The notes beneath the pieces were generated by a model. It was given only the letters and a program-made list of their open reading frames with translations. It ran no database searches and was not told the DNA's origin. 64,000 nt of DNA from Pseudomonadota bacterium. Lineage in GTDB: Bacteria > Myxococcota_A > UBA796 > CAJQPC01. The DNA lies in NCBI GenBank assembly GCA_024228935.1, contig JAAESX010000343.1:1-64000 (forward strand). The letters are read 5' to 3'. The translations under genes were made by a program, and so were the position numbers. This document shows, piece by piece, positions 46,292 through 53,486 of this stretch; position 1 is the stretch's first letter, and each line of letters begins with the position of its first letter.

Positions 46292-47739
46292 TGCCGCGCT
46301 CGGTCGGTGCGTTGTGCGCCGTGGCGGTGGTCGCTGCGGTGCTGGTGGCCCTGGGACCGCTCGCCGGCGTGCCGCACGTCACCGACGAGGTCGCGTACAC
46401 GCTGCAGTCCAAGCTGTTCGCGTCGGGCCTGCGGGTGGGACCGGCCGGCGACTACCCCAACGTCCTGCAGTACCCGTTCTGGGAGACCGAGACGGCGAGC
46501 TACGGGGTGTTCCCGCCCGGCTGGCCAGCGGTCCTGGCCGTCGGCACGCTCGTCGGGCTGCCGTGGCTGGTCAACGCGCTGCTGGCCGGCGTGCTTCCGT
46601 GGCTGTCGTACCTGTTCAGCAAGGAGCTGACGGACGAGAAGACGGCCGTGTTCGCTGCAGGCGTGATGGCGCTGTCTCCCGGCGTGTGGCTGCTGGCGGG
46701 CTCGCGCATGTCGCAGACCTCGGTGCTGGTGGCGCTCCTGACGGTCGCTGTGGTGGTCGTGCGGAAGGAGACCCGGGCCTGGACCTGGTGGCTCGCCGGA
46801 GGAGCCCTCGCGTACGTCGTCCTGGCTCGCCCCTACGACGCGTTCCTGGTCGGCATCCCGCTCATCCTGCTCTCGCGCCGGGTCCCGATGGTGGTGCTGC
46901 CCGGCGTCGCGGCGGCCCTGCTCCTGTGGGACAACCACACGCTGACGGGCGACTTCTCGCGGTTCCCGGTCGACGTCTGGTTCGACACCAACTTCCCCGA
47001 CCGCGCTGGCTGCAACAGCCTGGGGTTCGGCGAGGACGTCGGCTGCACGCCGCTCGCGGGTTCGATGGGCTACACGCCGGCCAAGGCGGCCGAGGCGGTG
47101 TTCCAGGCCCTTCGGCGCTTCGACCAGCTCCTCATCGGCGTTCCCGGCGGCTCGCTGCTCGCTGCGTATGGAGCCTGGAAGCTGCGTCACCGTGCGCTGC
47201 TGCTCATCCCGGTCATCGTTCTCGGCTACGCGCTCTACTGGAGCCCTGGCGCGGCCTATGGCGCCAGGTTCTGGCACCCGCTCTACATCGTCGTGCCGAC
47301 CTGTGTCGCGCTCGCCGTCACGCGTCTCCCGGTGCGCTGGGTCTGGCTCGGGTTGGCCGTCGCCTGTGTCGGGGGCGGCTCGTTCGTGATGCGGGACGTG
47401 TCGGACCGGTACTGGTGCGGCGACGACAGCGTGGTTCGGCTGCTCGACGAGGCCGGCGTCGACGAGGGCGTCGTCTTCCTGCAGGTGTCTGGTGTGCGCC
47501 GAACGGGGTGGCCCGTCCTGGGCGTCGACGAGTTCGTCTGCAACCAGGCGCTCGAGGCGACGGATGGCTTGTTCCTGAACGACCCGACCCACCAGGTGGG
47601 CGGCCTGCAGGTGCGGCACGCGTTCAACACGGTGGACGACGATCTGGCTTTCCTCGACGCGTTCCATCCGGGCGCGACGGGGTGGCTGATCACCCACGAC
47701 ATCGCCCGAGATGAGCGCTCGATCCAGCAGATCCGCTAG
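46291..47739 (+). CDS. Multi-spanning membrane protein, GT39-like
   Basis: 482 residues from GTG 46291 (one base shared with the upstream TAG). About ten hydrophobic helices; the first extracytoplasmic loop has 'VTDEVAYTLQSKLFASG', with acidic residues where GT-C glycosyltransferases (PMT/ArnT type) keep catalytic Asp/Glu. 'GLPWLVNALLAGVLPWLSYL' and 'RMSQTSVLVALL' fit the same scaffold. A soluble C-terminal tail of about 110 residues follows. Such enzymes use polyprenyl-phosphate sugars; substrate unknown. Convergent with the sigma factor, separated by its terminator. Confidence 0.7.
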   Translation: MPRSVGALCAVAVVAAVLVALGPLAGVPHVTDEVAYTLQSKLFASGLRVGPAGDYPNVLQYPFWETETASYGVFPPGWPAVLAVGTLVGLPWLVNALLAGVLPWLSYLFSKELTDEKTAVFAAGVMALSPGVWLLAGSRMSQTSVLVALLTVAVVVVRKETRAWTWWLAGGALAYVVLARPYDAFLVGIPLILLSRRVPMVVLPGVAAALLLWDNHTLTGDFSRFPVDVWFDTNFPDRAGCNSLGFGEDVGCTPLAGSMGYTPAKAAEAVFQALRRFDQLLIGVPGGSLLAAYGAWKLRHRALLLIPVIVLGYALYWSPGAAYGARFWHPLYIVVPTCVALAVTRLPVRWVWLGLAVACVGGGSFVMRDVSDRYWCGDDSVVRLLDEAGVDEGVVFLQVSGVRRTGWPVLGVDEFVCNQALEATDGLFLNDPTHQVGGLQVRHAFNTVDDDLAFLDAFHPGATGWLITHDIARDERSIQQIR

Positions 47740-47782
47740 GCCGAGAACAAGAAAGAGCGGCCACCTCCGAGGAGATGACCGC
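47739..47782 (-). terminator. Intrinsic terminator of the sigma factor gene
   Basis: On the minus strand GCGGTCATCTCC pairs with GGAGGTGGCCGC (47757-47782; G-U pairs at two places), followed by the T-rich TCTTTCTTGTTCT. The pairing is better on the minus strand than on the plus strand, matching the orientation of the gene ending at 47817. Confidence 0.75.
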
Positions 47783-47816
47783 CCTTCGTCCTTGACGCCC
47801 CCGAAGGGGAGAGCTT

Positions 47817-48674
47817 CTACCGGCGCTTGGTGCTGCGCAGCTTGCGGAGCGCCTTGATCTCGATCTGGCGGATGCGCTCGCGGGTGAGGCTGAACTTGCC
47901 GCCGATCTCCTCGAGCGAGGAGTTCGTGGGCTCGCCGATGCCGTAGCGCATGCGGAGCACCTTCTCCTCGCGGGGAGTCAGGGTGCAGAGCACCTCCTCG
48001 ATCTCCTCCTTCAGCGTGGCGCTGGCGAGGCACTCGTCCGGAACCGCGGCGGCGGGGTTCTTGATGAAGTCGCCGATGCTGGAGTCGGAGTCGTCGGAGA
48101 CCGGCGCGTCCAGGCTCATCGGCTCGCGGGTGAGGCGCATGAGCGGCTCGAGGTCGCGCACGGATACGTCCAGGTCGGCGGCGACCTCAGCCAGCGTGGC
48201 CTCGCGTCCGAGCTTCTGGAACAGGCCCTTCTGGGTCTGGTGGACCCGGTTCACCACTTCGAGCTTGTAGATGGGGATGCGGATGGTCCGAATCTGCGAT
48301 TCGATGGCGCGGATGATGGACTGGCGAATCCACCAGCTGGCGTAGGTCGAGAACTTGAAGCCTCGACCCGGGTCGAACTTCTCGACGGCCTTCATGAGCC
48401 CGATATTGCCTTCCTGGATGAGGTCGGACAGGGGCATGCCGCGGTAGCTGTACTGCTTCGCGATGGACACCACGAGGCGAAGGTTCGCGTTGATGAGCGC
48501 CACCTTGGCGAGCTCGGACTCGGGGCCGCCTTCGCGGACACGACGCGCCACCTCGATCTCGTCAGCCCGGCAAAGGAGGGGAATCGTCCCCATCTTCTTC
48601 AGGTACTTGTTCAGGAGGACATTGGCGCCGGGGTCGGTGGACCTGCTCTTGGCACGTGGGGCGGCTGCGGCCAT
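47817..48674 (-). CDS. Alternative RNA polymerase sigma factor, sigma70 family (group 2 type)
   Basis: 285 residues. Region 1.2 ('LLNKYLKKMGTIPLL'), region 2 with 'LRLVVSIAKQY', 'DLIQEGNIGLMKAVEKFDP' and 'FSTYASWWIRQSI' (the -10 reading helix), region 3 and region 4.2 ('SLEEIGGKFSLTRERIRQIE') are complete. The acidic region 1.1 of primary sigma factors is absent, so this is an RpoS/SigB-like factor rather than housekeeping RpoD. Upstream is a near-consensus sigma54 promoter, two 22-bp-spaced repeats and a perfect palindrome; downstream an intrinsic terminator. It is therefore a self-contained, regulated unit. Confidence 0.93.
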   Translation of the reverse strand: MAAAAPRAKSRSTDPGANVLLNKYLKKMGTIPLLCRADEIEVARRVREGGPESELAKVALINANLRLVVSIAKQYSYRGMPLSDLIQEGNIGLMKAVEKFDPGRGFKFSTYASWWIRQSIIRAIESQIRTIRIPIYKLEVVNRVHQTQKGLFQKLGREATLAEVAADLDVSVRDLEPLMRLTREPMSLDAPVSDDSDSSIGDFIKNPAAAVPDECLASATLKEEIEEVLCTLTPREEKVLRMRYGIGEPTNSSLEEIGGKFSLTRERIRQIEIKALRKLRSTKRR

Positions 48675-48716
48675 GTTGCGTCTCCGAGGTGGTGTGGTGA
48701 ACCAACCAGAACCTTC

Positions 48717-48731
48717 GCAAGAAGCGTGCCA
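48717..48731 (-). promoter_or_regulatory. Sigma54-type (-24/-12) promoter
   Basis: On the minus strand TGGCACG-CTTC-TTGC matches the sigma54 consensus TGGCACG-N4-TTGC at every defined position; only the last base (G for A/T) differs. Expected transcription start near 48705 gives a 32-base leader with a GGAG site before the sigma-factor ATG at 48674. Confidence 0.75.
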
Positions 48732-48789
48732 GAAGGTGCCTTCCTGTCGCAGAGCCCCCTGCCAGCAGGCCTCCGACGTGACAGGCAGT

Positions 48790-48822
48790 CATTTCTTCGC
48801 GTGAGAGCGGGCATTTCTTGCG
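48790..48822 (+). repeat. Direct repeats two helical turns apart upstream of the sigma54 promoter
   Basis: CATTTCTTCGCG (48790-48801) and CATTTCTTGCG (48812-48822) start exactly 22 bases apart, so both face the same side of the helix. They lie about 60-105 bases upstream of the -24 element. Confidence 0.5.
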
Positions 48823-48914
48823 AAAATCGCGACTCCTGGATCCGAGGGGTTCACGACATCTCGACACCGGAGGCCCTGTCATCCGGCAAATTCGCGTCCG
48901 ATTTCACGAACCGT

Positions 48915-48931
48915 GTACAAGATTCTTGTAC
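48915..48931. promoter_or_regulatory. Perfect 17-bp palindrome, candidate activator site
   Basis: GTACAAG-ATT-CTTGTAC is fully symmetric. Its centre is about 218 bases upstream of the predicted sigma54 start of the sigma-factor gene, a usual distance for NtrC-type enhancer sites. It also lies just after the stop of the upstream minus-strand gene, so an RNA hairpin role is the alternative; no T-run follows. Confidence 0.5.
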
Positions 48932-48945
48932 GAGGTTCTCGAGCC

Positions 48946-50010
48946 TCAGCGGGCGCCGACGTGCCCCTCGAGCGCGATGAACGGGTCGTCCGCGTCCCTC
49001 GTGATCTCGTCGATCCGGCCGATGAACGCGAGCAGGTCTCCGTCGACCTCCTCCAGCACCGCCGCGAAGAGCTGCTCGTTCGTGTTGTAGGTCTTGAACT
49101 GGACCATCCTGGCGTTGTTCCAGGTCCCGGTCGTCACCGCCTTCTCGTAGCGGGGCCGGTCGTGGAAGTCAGCGGCGCGCACCCGAGACAGGAGCTCGTC
49201 GGTGAACAGGCGCTCTTTCTCCTCGAGCTTGGCGCCGTCATCGAGTCCGTTGTCCTCGTACATCTGGTCGAGGTCCGTGTAGAGGCCGTGCAGGAGCGCT
49301 CGATAGACGGCGCGGTCGGCCTGCCGGTTCACGGCCTTGAGCAGGGTCTCGTCGTGCACGCCCCGCCGGTCGGCCAGGTAGCGGACCGCGGCGACCTCGC
49401 CGACGAAGTTCGCGTAGGACTCGTTGAACTTCACTGACCCCGGGACCCACAGCGTCGCGTGCGCGAGCTCGTGCAGGACCGTGTCGGCGAGCGCGAAGTC
49501 GTCCCAGCCCAGCATCTTGGGGAGGATGGGGTCCTTGAACCAGCCGAGCGTGGAGTACGCCCCGGCCGTCCGCACGTAGACGTCGTAGCCGTCGTCGGCG
49601 AGCTTGCGCTCCAGGTCGCGGGCGTCCTCCTCCTTGAAGTAGCCCAGGTAGGGGAACGTCCCGACGATGGGGAACCACCAGGTCTTCGGCTCGAACGCGG
49701 TCGGGTCGCACGCCGAGACGTTCCAGATCTGGCGCTCCCAGTCGATGGAGATGGTCTCGTAGTTGTCCGTGGCCGACAGGCCGATCTCGCGCCCGTACGC
49801 CTTCACGTCGGCGATGAGGTCGAGCTTTCCGAGCTGCTCGTCGTCGAGCCGACCGCTCTGCCGGACGTCGTCGACGGGCTCTCGAAGAGCCAGCAGCTCG
49901 GCCTGGTAGTAGCCGGACTTCAGCAGGTAGCCGACTTTGCATCCGGGCATCAGGAGGACACCCAGGGTCCCCAGGACCAGTCCGGTTGCGGCGAGGCGGC
50001 GTCGTTGCAT
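48946..50010 (-). CDS. Putative zinc aminopeptidase lipoprotein (PF10023 type)
   Basis: 354 residues from ATG 50010 (TTG 50022 is an upstream alternative). 'RRRLAATGLVLGTLGVLLMPGC' type signal with three Arg gives a lipobox Cys near residue 24. The conserved block 'YLLKSGYYQAELL' and the zinc motif HELAH (180-184, followed by 'ATLW' and a downstream Glu in 'FNESYANFVGE') match the predicted aminopeptidase family. 'YDVYVRTAGAYSTLGWF' is also characteristic. Probably an outer- or inner-membrane-attached periplasmic peptidase. Confidence 0.88.
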   Translation of the reverse strand: MQRRRLAATGLVLGTLGVLLMPGCKVGYLLKSGYYQAELLALREPVDDVRQSGRLDDEQLGKLDLIADVKAYGREIGLSATDNYETISIDWERQIWNVSACDPTAFEPKTWWFPIVGTFPYLGYFKEEDARDLERKLADDGYDVYVRTAGAYSTLGWFKDPILPKMLGWDDFALADTVLHELAHATLWVPGSVKFNESYANFVGEVAAVRYLADRRGVHDETLLKAVNRQADRAVYRALLHGLYTDLDQMYEDNGLDDGAKLEEKERLFTDELLSRVRAADFHDRPRYEKAVTTGTWNNARMVQFKTYNTNEQLFAAVLEEVDGDLLAFIGRIDEITRDADDPFIALEGHVGAR

Positions 50011-50055
50011 GCCATCATCCAATCACGACTGCCGGCGAAAGAGAGGCGAGCACAC

Positions 50056-50679
50056 TTGTTCGAGTTCTTGAAGAGCGGCGGTCCGGTGATGATCTTCATC
50101 GGGCTGTCGTCCATGGTGGCCCTTGCGGCCTTCGTCGAGCGCCTGTGGGCGCTCCGTGTGGGGCGCGTGGTCCCGAACGGCGTTCGCGTCGAGCTGTTGG
50201 ACCTGGCGCGCCAGGGTCGGTGGACCGACGCGCTGACGCTGTGCCGCAAGCACGACGTCGCGCTCACGCACGTCGTCGCCGTGGTCTTCGAGAACCGTGA
50301 GAGACCGCGTGCGGAGATCAAGGAGCTGGCCGAGGAGATCGGCAAGCGCGAGGCCGCGGAGCTCGAGCGGTACTCGGGCATCGTCGGCGTCGTGGCGTCC
50401 ATCGCCCCGCTCCTCGGACTCCTGGGCACCGTGTGGGGAATGATCGACACGTTCGACGTCATCCAGACCAGTGGGATGGGGCAGATCGGCGAGCTCGCCG
50501 GGGGCATCTCTACGGCGCTCGTCACCACATTCGCCGGACTGACGGTCGGTATTCCAGCGCTCATCGCCCACCGCCTCCTGCTGGCGAAGATCGACGACCT
50601 CATCCTCGAGCTCGAAGAGGCGGCGCTGGAGATCCTCGACGCGGTTCGCAGCGCGCCTGCGGATGCGGAGGAGGGGTGA
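50056..50679 (+). CDS. MotA/TolQ/ExbB proton channel protein
   Basis: 207 residues from TTG 50056. Three membrane segments (about 10-30, 115-140, 150-175). The conserved 'VASIAPLLGLLGTVWGMIDTF' region (SIAPLLGLLGTVWGM) and 'GGISTALVTTFAGLTVGIPA' form the proton path. Together with the ExbD-like partner it converts proton-motive force into work in the envelope, either TonB-linked import, Tol-type outer-membrane constriction, or gliding-type motors in Myxococcota. No tonB or tolA is next to it. Stop overlaps the next GTG (GTGA). Confidence 0.9.
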   Translation: MFEFLKSGGPVMIFIGLSSMVALAAFVERLWALRVGRVVPNGVRVELLDLARQGRWTDALTLCRKHDVALTHVVAVVFENRERPRAEIKELAEEIGKREAAELERYSGIVGVVASIAPLLGLLGTVWGMIDTFDVIQTSGMGQIGELAGGISTALVTTFAGLTVGIPALIAHRLLLAKIDDLILELEEAALEILDAVRSAPADAEEG

Positions 50680-51116
50680 ACTTCAGCCGCACCCGCCGGG
50701 ACGAGACGCGCGTCGACATGACGCCGCTGATCGACATCATCTTCCAGCTGGTGCTGTTCTTCATGGTGTCGACGACGTTCATCACCGCCCCCGGCATCCA
50801 GGTCGACCTGCCACGCAGCAGCAGCCAGACCATCCTCCGGGACAAGGAGGACGTGAACATCTGGATGACGACGGACGGCGCGGTCTACGTCGACGAGCAG
50901 CCGGTGCAGTGGGCGGACCTCGACGGCATCCTCTCGAACGCTGCCACGCGCGACACGAGCACGCTCGTCGTCATCAAGGCGGACCAGTCCGTGGATCACG
51001 GTCGCGTGGTGCGCGTGATGGACCTCGCGAGGGGCAAGGGCCTGTCACGACTGGCGATTGCCACGGACCCGGGGGGCGGCTCGAGCGGATCGGACGGATC
51101 CAGCGGAGATCAATGA
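50676..51116 (+). CDS. ExbD/TolR biopolymer transport protein
   Basis: 146 residues from GTG 50676 with a GGAGGAG site. One N-terminal membrane helix holds the essential Asp20 ('VDMTPLIDIIFQLVLFF'); the periplasmic domain follows with 'DKEDVNIWMTTDGAVYVDEQ' and 'LVVIKADQSVDHGRVVRVMD'. The tail after about 128 is Gly/Ser-rich. Forms the stator with the ExbB-like product. FtsB follows after a separate strong promoter. Confidence 0.9.
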   Translation: MNFSRTRRDETRVDMTPLIDIIFQLVLFFMVSTTFITAPGIQVDLPRSSSQTILRDKEDVNIWMTTDGAVYVDEQPVQWADLDGILSNAATRDTSTLVVIKADQSVDHGRVVRVMDLARGKGLSRLAIATDPGGGSSGSDGSSGDQ

Positions 51117-51134
51117 GGTTTTTCCGAGGTGAGC

Positions 51135-51164
51135 TCTTGACAGATCAAGACGTTTCTCTATAGT
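51135..51164 (+). promoter_or_regulatory. Strong sigma70 promoter with operator-like palindrome
   Basis: TTGACA (51137-51142) is a perfect -35; TATAGT (51159-51164) matches five of six -10 positions; spacing is 16 bp. The palindrome TCTTGA-CAGA-TCAAGA (51135-51150) overlaps the -35. It drives the FtsB-like gene at 51204. Confidence 0.7.
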
Positions 51165-51203
51165 CCAAGGCAGTCCTCCCGCAGACCTCTCGCCGCAGCT
51201 GAA

Positions 51204-51500
51204 ATGACCTCGACCCTGATTCGCAGGCTCGCCATGAGCGTGGTGCCCTTCGCGATCCTGGGCGCCGTCGTGCTGATGGCGGTCTTCGGCGACCACGGCC
51301 TGGTCCGTCGGCACGAGCTACGCGCCAAGCAGGTCGAGGTCGAGGCGCACAACGCGCTCGTCCGGCAGGAGAACGCCGAGCTGCGTCGGCAGATTCGCCT
51401 GTTGGAGCAGCACGAGGTGGGCCTGCGACGGGCCGCCGCCGAAGAGCTGTTGATGGCGCGCCCTGGGAGCATCATCTACCGATTCGGCTCCAAGGACTGA
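51204..51500 (+). CDS. ftsB: FtsB/DivIC-like septum formation protein
   Basis: 98 residues: short cytoplasmic N-terminus, one membrane helix (about 12-30), then a coiled coil ('VEVEAHNALVRQENAELRRQ') and the short 'ARPGSIIYRF' end usual in the family. FtsB with FtsL and FtsQ activates septal peptidoglycan synthesis. Its own promoter lies 40-67 bases upstream. Confidence 0.85.
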   Translation: MTSTLIRRLAMSVVPFAILGAVVLMAVFGDHGLVRRHELRAKQVEVEAHNALVRQENAELRRQIRLLEQHEVGLRRAAAEELLMARPGSIIYRFGSKD

Positions 51501-51516
51501 GCGGAAGACGCAGTCG

Positions 51517-52029
51517 TTGACGGTGCGGTCGGAGCTGGGCTACAGCCACGTGGCTGTGATCCTGCTTCTCGCCTGCACTTCCGCCGATCTCGCCGACTCC
51601 GGTCTGGCGGTCGACACCTCTCCACCCGAGCCAGGGCGGCTCGCCCTGCGGTTCCAGATCGACACGGACTACCGCGACAAGATGGACGAGCCCGCCGACG
51701 GCGTCTTCTACGGGTCGTTCTGGGACGGCGAGGACGTCGACAACCTGGGTCCGTTCGAAGGGACCGAGGACCTGGGGAGCATCGAGGTCGAGGTCGCGCT
51801 GCAGGACGTCGAGGGCGGCGGACCGACCGAGGTCCTGTTCACCAGCGAGGACCTGCCCGGAGACAGCGAGGTCGTGGTGCTCGGCTTCCTGGACTCGGAC
51901 TTCGCGAGCGGGGACACCGACTCGCCCGAGCGGGGTGAGCCCGTGACCTTCCCGTCCGACAACCGCTTCGACGTGGTGCCGGGGGAGACGACCGAGGCGG
52001 TCGTCTACTTCGGCCTGCTCAGCCCCTGA
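51517..52029 (+). CDS. Lipoprotein of unknown function
   Basis: 170 residues from TTG 51517; GTG 51550 or 51556 would give a very short signal 'MILLLACTS' like the gene at 18986. Lipobox Cys near residue 21 (LLLAC). The mature part is acidic and beta-rich ('GRLALRFQIDTDYRDKMDEP', 'GSIEVEVALQDV'), without recognised domain. The perfect palindrome ACAGCCACGTGGCTGT spans 51542-51557, either inside the signal codons or in the leader, depending on the start. Confidence 0.65.
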   Translation: MTVRSELGYSHVAVILLLACTSADLADSGLAVDTSPPEPGRLALRFQIDTDYRDKMDEPADGVFYGSFWDGEDVDNLGPFEGTEDLGSIEVEVALQDVEGGGPTEVLFTSEDLPGDSEVVVLGFLDSDFASGDTDSPERGEPVTFPSDNRFDVVPGETTEAVVYFGLLSP

Positions 52030-52051
52030 CCCCGAGTCACCGAGGACCACC

Positions 52052-52969
52052 ATGCTCTTCGCCCTCATCGCTTGCGCCGGCACCGAGCCCGACTCGACCG
52101 TGGACGCGGTAGATCTTCGCCTCGAGTACGAGGAGACGGAAGGCGCGACGCTCGTCTACGAGCCGCCCGACCTCATCGTTCCTGCCTACACCGACCAGCA
52201 GTACTGCTGGTTCACGTCCTACGACGGGCCGGATGTCGGCGTCACGGGCGGCACGTTCTACCAGAACCCCGAGTTCGGCCATCACGTCATCGTGATGCGG
52301 ACGAGCGCCGATCCCGAGCTCTACCCGGACGGCTCGGTGCACGACTGCACCGAAGCGGACGATGTGCCGATGACGGACATGGAGCCCTTCGTCCTGCCGA
52401 CGGACCTGCTCGAGGGGAAGGCCATCCTCGAGCTCCCCGACGGCATGGCGAACAAGATGAAGGGCGGGGCGCGACTGCTCGTACAGTCCCACCACATCAA
52501 CTACACCGAAGACGACATCCTGGTGAACGACCGGATCGACCTCATCACGACCGATCTGGAGAACGTCGAGGTCTTCGCGGCGCCGTTCGCCCACACCCAG
52601 ACCGACCTGGCCATCCCTATCGGCGAGCACACCGAGACGGTGACCTGCGAGTTCGCCGAGGACTACGACCTGCTCTACCTGCTCGGCCACATGCACGAGT
52701 GGGGGCAGTACTTCCGCATCGACCACAACAAGGAAGACGGCTCGATCGAGACCCTGTACGAGCTCGAGACGTACGACCCGGTGTTCCGCGACAACCCGCC
52801 CATCACGCGGTACCCGGACGGGTTCCCGGTCAAGAAGGGCGAGTCGTTCACGACCACCTGCGTCTGGGACAACGACACCGACGGCGTCCTGACCTTCCCG
52901 TACGAGATGTGCGTCACCACCGGAATGATCTACCCGGCCACCGTGCCCGACCTCTGTGAACCAGACTGA
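52052..52969 (+). CDS. PHM/DBH-like copper monooxygenase lipoprotein
   Basis: 305 residues. 'MLFALIAC' places the lipobox Cys at residue 8. The pattern of type II ascorbate-dependent copper monooxygenases is present in order: His77-His78 ('FGHHVIVM'), His147 ('LVQSHHINY') as the CuH site, and His213-x-His215 ('LGHMHEWG') plus Met286 ('FPYEMCVTTGM') as the CuM site. Cys residues (52, 99, 199, 287, 302) suggest disulfides as in animal PHM. Probably hydroxylates a C-H bond on the outer side of a membrane; substrate unknown. The small cytochrome-like lipoprotein gene follows directly. Confidence 0.75.
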   Translation: MLFALIACAGTEPDSTVDAVDLRLEYEETEGATLVYEPPDLIVPAYTDQQYCWFTSYDGPDVGVTGGTFYQNPEFGHHVIVMRTSADPELYPDGSVHDCTEADDVPMTDMEPFVLPTDLLEGKAILELPDGMANKMKGGARLLVQSHHINYTEDDILVNDRIDLITTDLENVEVFAAPFAHTQTDLAIPIGEHTETVTCEFAEDYDLLYLLGHMHEWGQYFRIDHNKEDGSIETLYELETYDPVFRDNPPITRYPDGFPVKKGESFTTTCVWDNDTDGVLTFPYEMCVTTGMIYPATVPDLCEPD

Positions 52970-52983
52970 TTGGGAGCCCGACT

Positions 52984-53362
52984 GATGCTGCTTCTCCTCT
53001 CCCTCGCCTGTGGCGACAAGGACACCGGTGACTCCGCCGGCACCCCCACGTTCTCCGAGGTCGACGCCGACGTCCTCGTGCTGTCCTGTGGGCTCGGCTC
53101 GACCTGCCACGAAGGCGGGGCAGGCGGTCTGGAGCTCGACGGTGACGGCGACTATGAGGCGCTCGTGGACGTCGCTTCGGTGGACGCGGAAGGGGAGATC
53201 CTGGTCATCCCGGGTGACTCGGCGAACAGCTACCTGATGAAGAAGCTCGAGTCGGCGGACGGCATCGAGGGCGACCCCATGCCGCCGCCGAGCGGGGGCT
53301 TCGACGAAGCGAAGATCCAGCTGATCGCGGACTGGATCGACGCAGGTGCGCTGAACGACTGA
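52984..53362 (+). CDS. Cytochrome-like lipoprotein with CX5CH motif
   Basis: The frame starts upstream at 52970; the first ATG gives 'MLLLLSLACG' with lipobox Cys. About 126-130 residues in all. 'LVLSCGLGSTCHEGGAGGLEL' (motif C-G-L-G-S-T-C-H), 'VIPGDSANSYLMKKL', 'MPPPSGGFDEAKIQLIADW' and 'IDAGA' follow the layout of planctomycete/myxobacterial c-type cytochrome domains, including the axial-Met segment (DPMPPP). But the heme motif has five residues between the Cys, not two, so covalent heme is doubtful. It may act as electron donor or structural partner for the monooxygenase upstream. Confidence 0.7.
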
Positions 53363-53486
53363 CCCGTCCAGGCGTGTCCTGACGGTCCGTTGACGAACCC
53401 GCATCGCGGGGCGGGGTCCCTCTGTCTCGAACCCATCGGGAGTCGGACGTCCCCGGCCCCAGCGACCCCTGTGTCCAGGAGCTCCC

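Noticed and set aside
46120..48033. Long minus-strand frame extending the sigma factor region
   Set aside because: Antisense to the GT39-like gene and out of frame with the sigma factor; composition is typical of a shadow.
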